DNA of 64,000 nt from an uncultured cyanobacterium (GTDB lineage: Bacteria > Cyanobacteriota > Cyanobacteriia > CACIAM-69d). The notes under the pieces are model-generated. The model saw only the letters and a program-made list of their open reading frames with translations, had not been told where the DNA came from and searched no databases. The DNA is taken from contig CALGDE010000132.1 in NCBI GenBank assembly GCA_937883785.1, forward strand, positions 1 to 64,000, in the 5' to 3' direction. How positions within the stretch are numbered: the stretch's first letter is position 1; every line of letters starts with the position of its first letter. Of the stretch, positions 1 to 8,900 are shown piece by piece. Position numbers and translations under genes: made by a program.

Positions 1-27
1 GAAGAAAACAGCTTTCTTCAGTATGTC

Positions 28-966
28 TTAACTCACTCCGTCGCTGCTATAGGTGTTTTTCTCTCGATAATTGGTGCGCGAGCTGAGGGCGACCACAATC
101 CCTCCGACCCCTGCCAATAAGCCAAAGCCAAACACTCCGGCTAGGGGGTTGCCGCCAACGCCTGTTAGCCACTGGGGGACCGATCCCGTTGCAATGACCA
201 GCCCGGCGCTTTGGCTGACGGTGATGGCGCAGACCCAGGCTCCGTGCATGGCAATGGGAACCGTTAGGGTGCCTTTGGAGTGGTGTCCGAGATGTCGCCC
301 TTGACCCAGCACCCACCCCAGCAGTATCAGTCCAGGAAACTGGGGCCAGCTCGCCAGAATGACGTCCAGGGGTTTGAGGAAATGCAGCACGGCGAAGATG
401 ACGCTGCTGATCCATAGGGTGGGTTTGAATCCTAGGCTCCAGCGCAGTTCGGTCCATAGCCAGCCGCGAAAGACCAGTTCTTCTAGAAACGCTACCCCGG
501 CTCCCAGTAGCAGCCCGTTGAGCCAGAACCAGTGCCAGGGGGTGGGCTCGGTGGGGAAGACGATCGCCACCCAGCCGAGGAGAGCTTCGATGGCGTAGAA
601 AATTCCCATGCTGATAATGGCGATCGCGATCCCCAGCCCCAAATTACGCCCGGTGGTGCCCAGCCAGTTTTTTCGCGCCCAGTGCCAGCCGTAAGCCCGT
701 AATGGTTCAGGGTATTGCCGCACCAGTCGCCCCCAGCCCCAAATCACCAGCAGCAGAATGGCGTACAAGGACACCCCCGCCGCGATCGCCGTACCGTTGC
801 CATCGAAGCCATCCACCGCCGCCACCGGCAATACGGTTACCACCGCAATGGGCAGCCAAATCACCACCACCGCTGCCAGCACAATTAATAGTCGCCAGCC
901 TAGGGAAAGCTGACCCAAGTTCGGCAATCGGATTCGCGACGGTAGGGATGGCATCGGTAAAGACAA
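28..966 (-). CDS. CPBP-family intramembrane glutamic endopeptidase
   Basis: A 312-residue polytopic membrane protein with about eight hydrophobic segments. The family hallmark EELVFRGW lies about halfway along, followed by a helix with HFLKP and a later HGAW. These supply the conserved Glu-Glu, Arg and His residues of the CPBP (CAAX protease/bacteriocin-processing) fold. The family cleaves or processes membrane proteins; in cyanobacteria the substrates are generally unknown. The gene stands alone and is divergent from the deformylase gene, with about 100 bp between them. Met5 (ATG at 954) is an alternative start. The family call is firm; the substrate is not predictable. Confidence 0.85.
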   Translation of the reverse strand: MSLPMPSLPSRIRLPNLGQLSLGWRLLIVLAAVVVIWLPIAVVTVLPVAAVDGFDGNGTAIAAGVSLYAILLLVIWGWGRLVRQYPEPLRAYGWHWARKNWLGTTGRNLGLGIAIAIISMGIFYAIEALLGWVAIVFPTEPTPWHWFWLNGLLLGAGVAFLEELVFRGWLWTELRWSLGFKPTLWISSVIFAVLHFLKPLDVILASWPQFPGLILLGWVLGQGRHLGHHSKGTLTVPIAMHGAWVCAITVSQSAGLVIATGSVPQWLTGVGGNPLAGVFGFGLLAGVGGIVVALSSRTNYREKNTYSSDGVS

Positions 967-1068
967 AAAAATAAAGACAAAAATTCGTTACGATAGTCAC
1001 CTAGGCATTCGCTAAGGCAAAATTAGACCTTAACGTATCGCCTCTGTTTACAGATTATTTCTCAGCCC

Positions 1069-1629
1069 ATGAGTCCTGCTGTCCTCGTCGCAAAAAAGAA
1101 GGTCAAAAATCCGCCCCTGGATATTCATACTTTGGGCGATCGCGTTTTGCGTAAACCTGCCAAACGTATCGCTAAAGTGGATGCCTCAGTGCGCAAGCTA
1201 ATTGAGGATATGTTGACCACTATGTATAGCGCTGACGGCATTGGGTTGGCGGCTCCCCAGGTGGGCGTGCACAAGCAGTTGATGGTGATTGACCTGGAGC
1301 TGGACGATCCCAGCGCACCGCCCTTTGTGTTTATTAATCCGGTGATTCGCAAAGCGGGCAAGAAAATTGAGGCGGATCAGGAAGGATGCCTCAGCATTCC
1401 CGGCGTGTATATGGATGTGACGCGTCCGACGGAAATTACGGTGGCTTACAAGGACGAAACCGGTCGTCCTCGCACTTTGGAAGCGTCGGGTCTATTGGCG
1501 CGGGCGATTCAGCACGAAATGGACCACCTAAATGGCGTGATGTTTGTGGACCGGGTGGACAATCAATTTAAGCTGACCCAGGAACTGAAGAAGAATGGGT
1601 TTGTTTACAAGTCAGTGCGCCCCGTGTAG
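1069..1629 (+). CDS. def: Peptide deformylase
   Basis: This enzyme removes the N-terminal formyl group from nascent proteins in the cytoplasm. All three family motifs are present: GIGLAAPQ (residues 57-64), EGCLSIPG (105-112, with metal ligand Cys107) and QHEMDH (148-153, metal ligands His149 and His153, catalytic Glu150). At 186 residues it has normal length, with a short basic N-terminal extension of the kind seen in other cyanobacterial deformylases. The ATG at 1069 is the first start and leaves the first motif at the expected depth. It is divergent from the CPBP gene and appears monocistronic. Confidence 0.95.
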   Translation: MSPAVLVAKKKVKNPPLDIHTLGDRVLRKPAKRIAKVDASVRKLIEDMLTTMYSADGIGLAAPQVGVHKQLMVIDLELDDPSAPPFVFINPVIRKAGKKIEADQEGCLSIPGVYMDVTRPTEITVAYKDETGRPRTLEASGLLARAIQHEMDHLNGVMFVDRVDNQFKLTQELKKNGFVYKSVRPV

Positions 1630-1754
1630 GGTTTGGAGTGGTTATCTGAGATTAGACTGCTGCTGGAAATTAAGTCTTAGCCGCAAAAAAGTTGGGGATG
1701 CTTTAGAATCCTGTTTCTATTGACGTTAATTTTTCAGGTTTTTGGTTCAGCGTT

Positions 1755-1949
1755 ATGGGAATGACCCCGAAAAGCGGCTTATTTTTAGCCTTGTCCAGTG
1801 TGTCCGCGATCGCCGCAGTGGGATCAATTTTTGAATTAACCTCAGGCGAACCGGATTTAGGGGTTACCGTTACGGCGGTGATCCTAGCCCTCAGCATTCC
1901 CTTTTCCGGCGGCTGCTTTTGGTTTGCCGTCAAAAACGCCGAGCAGTAA
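1755..1949 (+). CDS. Small two-helix membrane protein, unknown function
   Basis: A 64-residue product made of two hydrophobic segments (about residues 8-27 and 36-57) separated by a short polar turn with SGEPDLG, so probably a helical hairpin in a membrane. HIP1-rich codons and a position between two plus-strand genes support a real gene, but I do not recognise the family. It lies 60 bp before the methyltransferase-like gene and could be cotranscribed with it. Confidence 0.55.
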   Translation: MGMTPKSGLFLALSSVSAIAAVGSIFELTSGEPDLGVTVTAVILALSIPFSGGCFWFAVKNAEQ

Positions 1950-2009
1950 ATATCAAGGCGCTGCGGACTCCCGTCCAGCTGACGCAATGGCACAGCCGAG
2001 AAATAGACC

Positions 2010-2690
2010 ATGGAATTAGCTAGCGTTGTGCCCTGGGGGCGTAACTTGGCTGAATATCAGGCAATGTTCAATCTCTCGGCGGCGGATTTACAAAAGACAA
2101 TTTTGGGCTGTGGCGATGGTCCCGCCAGTTTCAATGGGGAAATGGCGCAGCAAGGGCGACGGGTTATTTCCGTGGACCCGATTTATGCATTTTCCGCCCA
2201 TCAGATTCAGCAGCGCGTGGAAGGGGTTTATGACACCGTTATCGCCCAGGTGAAGGCCCAGTCAAAGCGGTTTGTTTGGCGGAATTTTGCTGACGCGGAC
2301 GATTTGGGTCGGGCTCGCTGGCAAACCATGACTGCTTTTCTGGATGATTATGACCGGGGCAAGGCGGACGGCCGTTATCAAGCCCAAAGTCTGCCTGTAC
2401 TGGACTTCAGTGACCAAGAGTTTGAGCTGTGCCTGTGCTCCCACTTGTTATTTCTTTACTCTGAAAAACTATCGGCGGCGTTTCACTGGGCATCGCTCCG
2501 GGAATTACTGCGGGTGGCGGCGGAGGTGAGGGTTTTTCCGTTGCTGACTCTGGCGGGCGATCGCTCCCCCCATTTGGATCCCCTGTTAAGCAAGCTGCAC
2601 GGGGCTGGGCATCGCGCTCGCATTCACACCGTGGATTATGAATTTCAGCGGGGCGGCAATGAAATGCTGGTAATTACCGGTGGAGCTTAG
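2010..2690 (+). CDS. SAM-dependent methyltransferase-like protein
   Basis: A 226-residue soluble protein. Residues around 31-40 (ILGCGDGPAS) match the glycine-rich SAM-binding loop of class I methyltransferases, followed by an acidic residue in VISVDPIY at the end of the second strand. The segment LPVLDFSDQEFELCLCSHLL resembles the motif IV/post-IV region. The substrate cannot be inferred. Its stop lies three bases from the stop of the convergent permease gene. Confidence 0.7.
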   Translation: MELASVVPWGRNLAEYQAMFNLSAADLQKTILGCGDGPASFNGEMAQQGRRVISVDPIYAFSAHQIQQRVEGVYDTVIAQVKAQSKRFVWRNFADADDLGRARWQTMTAFLDDYDRGKADGRYQAQSLPVLDFSDQEFELCLCSHLLFLYSEKLSAAFHWASLRELLRVAAEVRVFPLLTLAGDRSPHLDPLLSKLHGAGHRARIHTVDYEFQRGGNEMLVITGGA

Positions 2691-2693
2691 GGG

Positions 2694-3638
2694 CTAAGAT
2701 CGTCCTTGAGGATCCAGCGCATCCCGCAAGCCGTCGCCCATAAAGTTGATGCTGAGCACCGTTAGGAAAATTGCTAAGCCGGGGAATATGGCGGCGTGGG
2801 GCGACACCTCTAAGAAATTCTGAGCGTCGTAAAGCATTCGCCCCCAGGTGGGCACGTCCGGCGGAAACCCTAGCCCGAGAAAATTTAAGGTGGATTCGGT
2901 CAAAATGGCTGTGCCCACGGACAAGGTGGCTGCTACGATCGCCGGTCCAATGGCATTGGGTAAAATATGTCGCCAAATCAGCCGCGCCGGGGTTGCTCCC
3001 AGGGAATAGGCAGCGGTCACAAAATCGCGATCGCGAAGACTCAAAAAATTTGCCCGAATCAGCCGCGCCACCGCCATCCAATTCAGCCCGCCGATGGTCA
3101 ACACCACCAAAATAAAAATTCCCGCCTCCGGTCCCGCCAGCGATCGCAAACTGTCGCGAAATAAATACACCACCAGCAACAGAAGGGGCAACTGGGGCAG
3201 GGCTAAAAATAAATCCGTTAGCCGCATCAGCGCCCCGTCAATCCAGCCGCCGTAGAAACCGGCGATCGCCCCCACCGCCGTCCCAAAGCTCGTAGCCACC
3301 GCCATCGCCGCCAACCCCACCGTCAACGACACCCGTCCCCCCTGCAACACCCGCGCCAACAGGTCCTGACCGCGATCGTTTGTACCAAAGGGATGGGGAA
3401 AACTGGGGGGCAAATTCGCCAAGCCGTAATCAATATCCGTCGGCGACGCCCCGTAAACCGTCGGTCCTAGCAGTGCTGCCAGGGTAATCAGCACAAATAC
3501 CACCATCCCCGCCACCGCCAGGGCATCCCCCCGAAATCGCTGCCAGGCATCTAGCCAAGGATTTGAGGGATTAAGGTAATCTGAGTCTTTGTTGGCTTTG
3601 GTTAGGGCGCCCACTGTGCTCTCCTGTTGCCGATTCAT
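2694..3638 (-). CDS. ABC transporter permease, DppC/OppC type
   Basis: A 314-residue inner-membrane permease of the dipeptide/oligopeptide/nickel importer class. An N-terminal cytoplasmic stretch leads to a first membrane helix (about residues 35-57), a periplasmic region typical of OppC with FGTNDRGQDLLARVLQG, and then five further helices. The EAA-type loop that contacts the ATPase reads SLGATPARLIWRHILPN. No DppB partner, ATPase or binding protein is adjacent, so the rest of the transporter must be encoded elsewhere. Its upstream end overlaps the untranslated leader of aroK on the other strand. Confidence 0.88.
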   Translation of the reverse strand: MNRQQESTVGALTKANKDSDYLNPSNPWLDAWQRFRGDALAVAGMVVFVLITLAALLGPTVYGASPTDIDYGLANLPPSFPHPFGTNDRGQDLLARVLQGGRVSLTVGLAAMAVATSFGTAVGAIAGFYGGWIDGALMRLTDLFLALPQLPLLLLVVYLFRDSLRSLAGPEAGIFILVVLTIGGLNWMAVARLIRANFLSLRDRDFVTAAYSLGATPARLIWRHILPNAIGPAIVAATLSVGTAILTESTLNFLGLGFPPDVPTWGRMLYDAQNFLEVSPHAAIFPGLAIFLTVLSINFMGDGLRDALDPQGRS

Positions 3639-3708
3639 AAGTTGCTACAAATCAAACCGCTGTCAGTCACCGCTACCAACTACCGTTAATAATCATCCCT
3701 ATCAATCC

Positions 3709-4305
3709 ATGAGCGACCCGATTTCTGCCAACGAGCTTGCTAAACACTTACGCGGTCTTAGCCTCTATCTGGTGGGCATGATGGGGGTGGGCAAAAGTAC
3801 CGTTGGTAGGGGAATCGCCCAGTCCCTAAATTACCGCTTTTTCGACACAGACACCTTAATTGAGCAGGTGGCGCAACAGTCGATTTCCAATATTTTTGCC
3901 ACCGACGGCGAAGGGGCATTTCGCACCTTAGAAACCCAGGTGTTGACCCAGCTTTCCCGCCAAACTCGCTCCATTATTGCCACCGGCGGCGGCATCGTGA
4001 CCCAACAGGATAATTGGCAACAGCTCCGCCACGGGGCGATTATTTGGCTCGATGCGCCGGTGGAGGTGATTGTGCAGCGGCTGCGGGCTAATTCTAGGGA
4101 GGCGGAGCATCGTCCCCTGTTGCAAACGTCGAATCCTGAGGAAACCCTGACAAAATTGCTGGAAACTCGCCGGGACCTCTATGCCAACGCCGATCTGCGC
4201 ATTACCATAACAGCGGGCGATTCCCCGAAAGCCGTGGTGCAGAAGACGCTAGTCGGTATTCGTACGATTTTGCATCCGGCGATCGCGGGCTCCCAAAACA
4301 ATTAG
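3709..4305 (+). CDS. aroK: Shikimate kinase
   Basis: It phosphorylates shikimate at the 3-hydroxyl, the fifth step of the chorismate pathway. From the ATG at 3709 the protein has 198 residues with Walker A GMMGVGKST (23-31), the shikimate-binding FDTD (45-48) and GGG (93-95), and a lid region with REAEHRPLL. An open frame extends 40 codons upstream, but those residues have no family counterpart and overlap the divergent permease start, so the internal ATG is preferred. It is followed 52 bp later by argB, so the two amino-acid genes may be cotranscribed. Confidence 0.93.
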   Translation: MSDPISANELAKHLRGLSLYLVGMMGVGKSTVGRGIAQSLNYRFFDTDTLIEQVAQQSISNIFATDGEGAFRTLETQVLTQLSRQTRSIIATGGGIVTQQDNWQQLRHGAIIWLDAPVEVIVQRLRANSREAEHRPLLQTSNPEETLTKLLETRRDLYANADLRITITAGDSPKAVVQKTLVGIRTILHPAIAGSQNN

Positions 4306-4357
4306 CGCCCGCTACCCACTCCCGTCCCACTAGCCCACACCCCTTACAAAGTCACCG

Positions 4358-5245
4358 ATGCAAAGCGAATTTATCCAAGAAGCCGAAGCCACCCGCGTCC
4401 GCGTCCTCAGCGAAGCCCTGCCCTATATTCAAAAATTTGCCGGGCGCACCATTGTGGTGAAATATGGCGGCGCGGCGATGAAGGATAGCCAGCTTAAGGA
4501 CAAGGTGGTGCGGGATATTGTGTTTTTATCCTGCGTGGGGGTGCGTTTGGTGGTGGTTCACGGCGGTGGTCCCGAAATTAATAGCTGGCTGACCAAGCTC
4601 AATATCGAGCCTCAGTTTAAGGACGGGCTGCGGGTCACCGATGCCGACACCATGGATGTGGTGGAAATGGTGCTGGTGGGACGGGTGAATAAGGAGCTGG
4701 TGTCCCTAATTAACCAGGCGGGGGCGGCGGCGATCGGCTTGTGTGGCAAAGATGGCAACTTGGTGACGGCGCGTCCGGAAGGAAAAGAGGGCGTTGGCTT
4801 TGTGGGAGAAGTGAGCACCGTCAATCCATCGGTGCTAGGACCGTTGCTGGATGCGGGCTATATTCCCATTATTTCCAGCGTGGCGGCGGACGAAGAGGGG
4901 CAAGCTTACAATATCAACGCCGATACGGTGGCGGGGGAAATTGCGGCGGCGTTGGGGGCAGAAAAGCTGGTGTTGCTAACGGATACGCCAGGAATTTTAG
5001 AAGACTTCCACGACCCGTCCACGCTGATTGAAAAGGTGGATATTCAAGGGGCGCGGAAGCTAATTAGCGAGGGCGTTGTGGGGGGCGGCATGATTCCTAA
5101 GGTGACCTGTTGCGTGCGATCGCTCGCCCAAGGGGTCCGTGCGGCCCACATCATCGACGGTCGCATTCCCCACGCCTTGCTCCTGGAAGTGCTAACGGAC
5201 TCGGGCATCGGTTCGATGATTATCGGCTCAGAAAGCACCTGGTAA
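4358..5245 (+). CDS. argB: Acetylglutamate kinase
   Basis: It phosphorylates N-acetylglutamate in arginine synthesis. The 295-residue protein starts with the N-terminal helix typical of arginine-sensitive enzymes and shows VVKYGGAAM for the phosphate-binding lysine, VVHGGGPEI for the acetylglutamate site, and [11 protein letters not shown] and VGGGMIPKV near the nucleotide site. In cyanobacteria this enzyme is the main target of PII signalling, which relieves arginine inhibition; that is family knowledge, not something shown here. No other arg gene is adjacent. Confidence 0.95.
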   Translation: MQSEFIQEAEATRVRVLSEALPYIQKFAGRTIVVKYGGAAMKDSQLKDKVVRDIVFLSCVGVRLVVVHGGGPEINSWLTKLNIEPQFKDGLRVTDADTMDVVEMVLVGRVNKELVSLINQAGAAAIGLCGKDGNLVTARPEGKEGVGFVGEVSTVNPSVLGPLLDAGYIPIISSVAADEEGQAYNINADTVAGEIAAALGAEKLVLLTDTPGILEDFHDPSTLIEKVDIQGARKLISEGVVGGGMIPKVTCCVRSLAQGVRAAHIIDGRIPHALLLEVLTDSGIGSMIIGSESTW

Positions 5246-5431
5246 ACAGGGCAATAAAAAACTGGGCGTAAAGTGTGTGCCCACGCACCGCTCAAAAGAA
5301 TTACGTACTATCTAAAGAAAAAGCTTCCGTTCGCGCGTCTGACAAGGCGTGCGACCTTTTCAGATATTGTGTTTTCGATGTGAACGTTTAGGCGACCTTT
5401 GCCACAGAAATGTAAGCGGTGGACTTGAAGC

Positions 5432-5863
5432 ATGCTCACAGTGGACGAGAAGATTAAGCTTATTGAAAGTCTCTTGAAAAGAGAAAACAGGCGAGATGAA
5501 GCAGTTGCCTGCATATCAACAGCCTACCCAAAAGCCACTCCGAAGATGGTGGGTACGGCAGCATTTCATGCCTATGCAGACGGGGTCAGTGCCGCCGTTA
5601 ATTGGCTGGTCGATTTAGAGTTGTTCCTGCGGAACAATCCAAGCGAGTTTGAAACTGGAGAGGCATATCATCTGATATATCACCTCTATAACTTGTTGCA
5701 CTTCGAAGACCTTATGTCCACTCTCCACGAAGACTTAGTGGATAAAGTGAATGATATTCAACTGCTACTTGAAGAAGATGGGGACAGCGAGGGGGCGGCT
5801 AACTTTTTGGATGAGCTAAAAGCCAGGCTTCAAGGTGGAATGAGCCCGCCACAGTTATTGTGA
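5432..5863 (+). CDS. Hypothetical acidic helical protein
   Basis: A 143-residue soluble, mostly helical and acidic protein with no signal or membrane segment. I do not recognise the family. It starts with a strong helix (VDEKIKLIESLLKRENRRDEAVACI). The gene and its surroundings (about 5250-5930) are clearly richer in A and T and poorer in HIP1 than the genes on either side, which suggests acquisition or weak selection. The ATG at 5432 is the first start. It sits between argB and the end of the siderophore transporter on the opposite strand. Confidence 0.6.
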   Translation: MLTVDEKIKLIESLLKRENRRDEAVACISTAYPKATPKMVGTAAFHAYADGVSAAVNWLVDLELFLRNNPSEFETGEAYHLIYHLYNLLHFEDLMSTLHEDLVDKVNDIQLLLEEDGDSEGAANFLDELKARLQGGMSPPQLL

Positions 5864-5933
5864 CTATCTCAACCAGATGCAAGCCAACGCTGATACTTAA
5901 AGAGGAACAGAAAAGAGGAACACAGCCATTGGC

Positions 5934-8900
5934 TTAGGATTTTGCAGAGGCTATCTTCCAACCGTGCGATCGCGTTTTCACATCCCATAAGCGTGCATAC
6001 AGTCCGTCCTGGTCCACTAGTGTTGAGTGCTGCCCGTGCTGGACGACACGTCCTTGATTTAGGACCAAAATCTGGTCGGCGGTGGCAATTGTGGTCAGTC
6101 GGTGAGCAATAATAATCAGCGTTTTTTTGTCACTCAGGGCTTGAATTGCCTGTTGGATTAGCCTTTCGTTCTCTGGGTCGATGGATGCGGTGGCCTCATC
6201 TAGCAACACAATTGGAGCATCTTTGAGAATGGCACGGGCGATCGAAATGCGTTGCTTTTCACCTCCAGAAAGCGTTGAGCCACCTTCCCCAACGATGGTT
6301 TGATACCCTTCCGGTAGACAGGTAATAAAGCCATGGCATTGGGCTGCCTGGGCTGCCGCCACTACCTCCATCTCCGTCGCTTTAGGGTTGCCAAACCGAA
6401 TATTTTCAAAAATTGTGTCGTTGAATAGATACACATCTTGAAAAACCATTGTCATTTGAGAGAGCAAGGCATTAGTGGGAATCTGGCGTACGTCTACACC
6501 GCCTAAAGTGACTGCACCACTGTCAACGTCCCAAAAGCGGGCAATTAGGTTGGTAATGGTCGTTTTTCCAGAACCGCTGGGACCCACCAACGCCGTCATA
6601 GAGTTGGGAAAAAGTTTAAAGCTGACTCGATCAAGTACTGTTTCACTGCCATAGCTGAAGCTAACGTTCTGGAACTCGATGGTTGAGCCTTGCAGGGGTT
6701 GGGGGGTGGACGCTACGGGTAGCAGTGGGACATGGAGAAACTCATTGAGGTTTCGCACGCAGTTTTGCATAATGCGATGTAGCTCCAGCATGTCGGCCAT
6801 GGACATTAGAGGCTTATAGAAGGCTAAGCCCAGCACCATAAAGAATAGGAAGCTGCTGCCGGTGAGGCTACCGCTGGCAAAGAAAGCTGATCCCACAATT
6901 AGAAGCAGTGCAAAGCCTAACTCCAGGCTGGATAAGAAAAAGGTCTGCGCTGGAATTAACTGGGTTACGGCATTCAGGCTAGCTGACCGATATTTTTTCA
7001 ATCCTGTCCGAAACTGTTGTAGGCGATCGCCCGCCAGATTAAAGGCACGAATAACGGCGATTCCTTGGATATATTCCACCATGCGAGCATTGGCTTGAAC
7101 CCTGGCTTTAGCGAGTAATCGCCATACCCGAACAAACACGCGTTCTCCATAGTTCAAGGCTAAGACGGCGAAAGGCACACTGGAAAGTAGCGTCAGCGCC
7201 AGCCGCCAGTCATAGGCCAGCATGACGAGCAAAATCATCACCGGTGTGACCACCGCAGTAATCATGGTTTCTAGAAGGTGGTGGGGTTCTAGGAACATAA
7301 TGTTGGTGGTGAAGAGCGCATCGATGGTGCCCGTATCACGCTGGGTGAAGAAGCCCAGGGGCAGTCGTCGCAGATAATCTGCCAAAAACAATCGCAGTCG
7401 AGTTTGGGTGGCGATCGTTACGGCGTAGGCCTGGGTGTTTGCTCGATAACCAAAGCCAATTTGCGCCAAACAAAGAATAAAAATAGCGATCCCATAGCTC
7501 CACAGTTGATCGCTATTTGCAGCGCCTGTTTTGGAGGCTTGGAACAGGGATACGAGGACTAGGTAAACCAAGTAACTGGTTAGTCCAGTAGCAACCCCCT
7601 CCGCACAGCGCCAACGAACCGCTCGCCAAAAGTAATGATCGGCCCTTGCTGGAATCAGCTTGCGCATCATGGTCCAGGCTGTATCCGTTTCCTTAAGAGA
7701 CTGATACGGATTTTCTAGGGGCGTATCGGTTTCCGACAAATCTTGAGATAAGGCAGAGGGAAACGTTGGCGATCGCCCCAGCGCTTCTTCCTTGGGGGGG
7801 AGATCATTAACCCCTTGCCCAAACTGCCAATCCTGCGCAGTCATATGGGCATGCCACTGGGTTTGATAAAGACCGCAGGTTTCCAGCAACGATAAATGGG
7901 TTCCTGCTGCAACGACTTGCCCCTGATCAATTACCAAGATTTGATCCGCTTCCGTCACCGTGGAAAGCCGGTGCGCTACGACAATTAAGGTCTTATCTCC
8001 CCCGGCCAATAGACTTGCCAATGCTGCCTGCACTAGCGCCTCGTTTTCCGGATCAACATAAGCGGTAGCTTCATCAAGCACCACAATCGGGGAATTTTTG
8101 AGAATGGCGCGGGCAATGGAAAGTCGCTGTCGCTGTCCACCGCTAAGACTTACGCCATTTTCCCCAACGGAAGTGTCATAACCTTGGGGCAGGGCTTCAA
8201 TAAACTCGTGACAGCAAGCCGCTTTAGCTGCCGCTACAATTTCATCTCGATTCGCTGTGGGGCAACCAATTTGAATATTCTCCAGAACGGTTGCATTGAA
8301 TAGGAAGACGTCCTGGAAGACAAACGATACCTGATTCATCAACTGTTCGATGGCAATGTCTTTGACGTCGACGTCACCAATGCAGATTTCGCCAGAGTCC
8401 ACATCCCAAAAGCGGGGAATTAGCTTAGCGATCGTACTTTTCCCAGCCCCCGATGGTCCGACCAAGGCGGTGACGCCTCCCGCTGGAGCGGTAAAGCTAA
8501 TGTTCTTAAGTACCGCCGTATTGCCGTAGCCGAAGGAAACGTTCTCAAACGTAATTTCACTGCTTTTGGGATACTGGGGCTGATCAGGCTCCGCTAAGTC
8601 GGGCTGGTTAAACACCGCTACAATCCGCTGAGAGGCAGCATTTACCTGATAAAACCCAGTCATACCGTGGAAAAGTACGGCCATAATCGGCCGGTTAAAG
8701 CCGATGCCCATCACCACAAACAGCACAAACGCTGGCAGGCTTAAAGAGCCCATCAGGTAAAGGGCAATCCCGGCTGGCACCACTGTTACGGCTGCCGATC
8801 GCATCAACGTCAGCATAATTGCCATAGACATTGACGATTGGCGAGTGGTTTCAACGTAGACCAGTCGCATTTCCTCAACAACATCTTGAAGCTGGGCAAA

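Noticed and set aside
1-19. Hairpin GAAGAAA/TTTCTTC as terminator of the CPBP gene
   Set aside because: The short AT stem is cut by the window edge and no T-run can be seen on the relevant strand.
2686-2696. TAGGGGCT at the methyltransferase stop as another element copy
   Set aside because: Only eight bases match the element end and nothing related follows; chance match.
3589-3708. Upstream extension of shikimate kinase
   Set aside because: Cys-rich residues without family counterpart that overlap the divergent permease start; the ATG at 3709 gives the standard protein.
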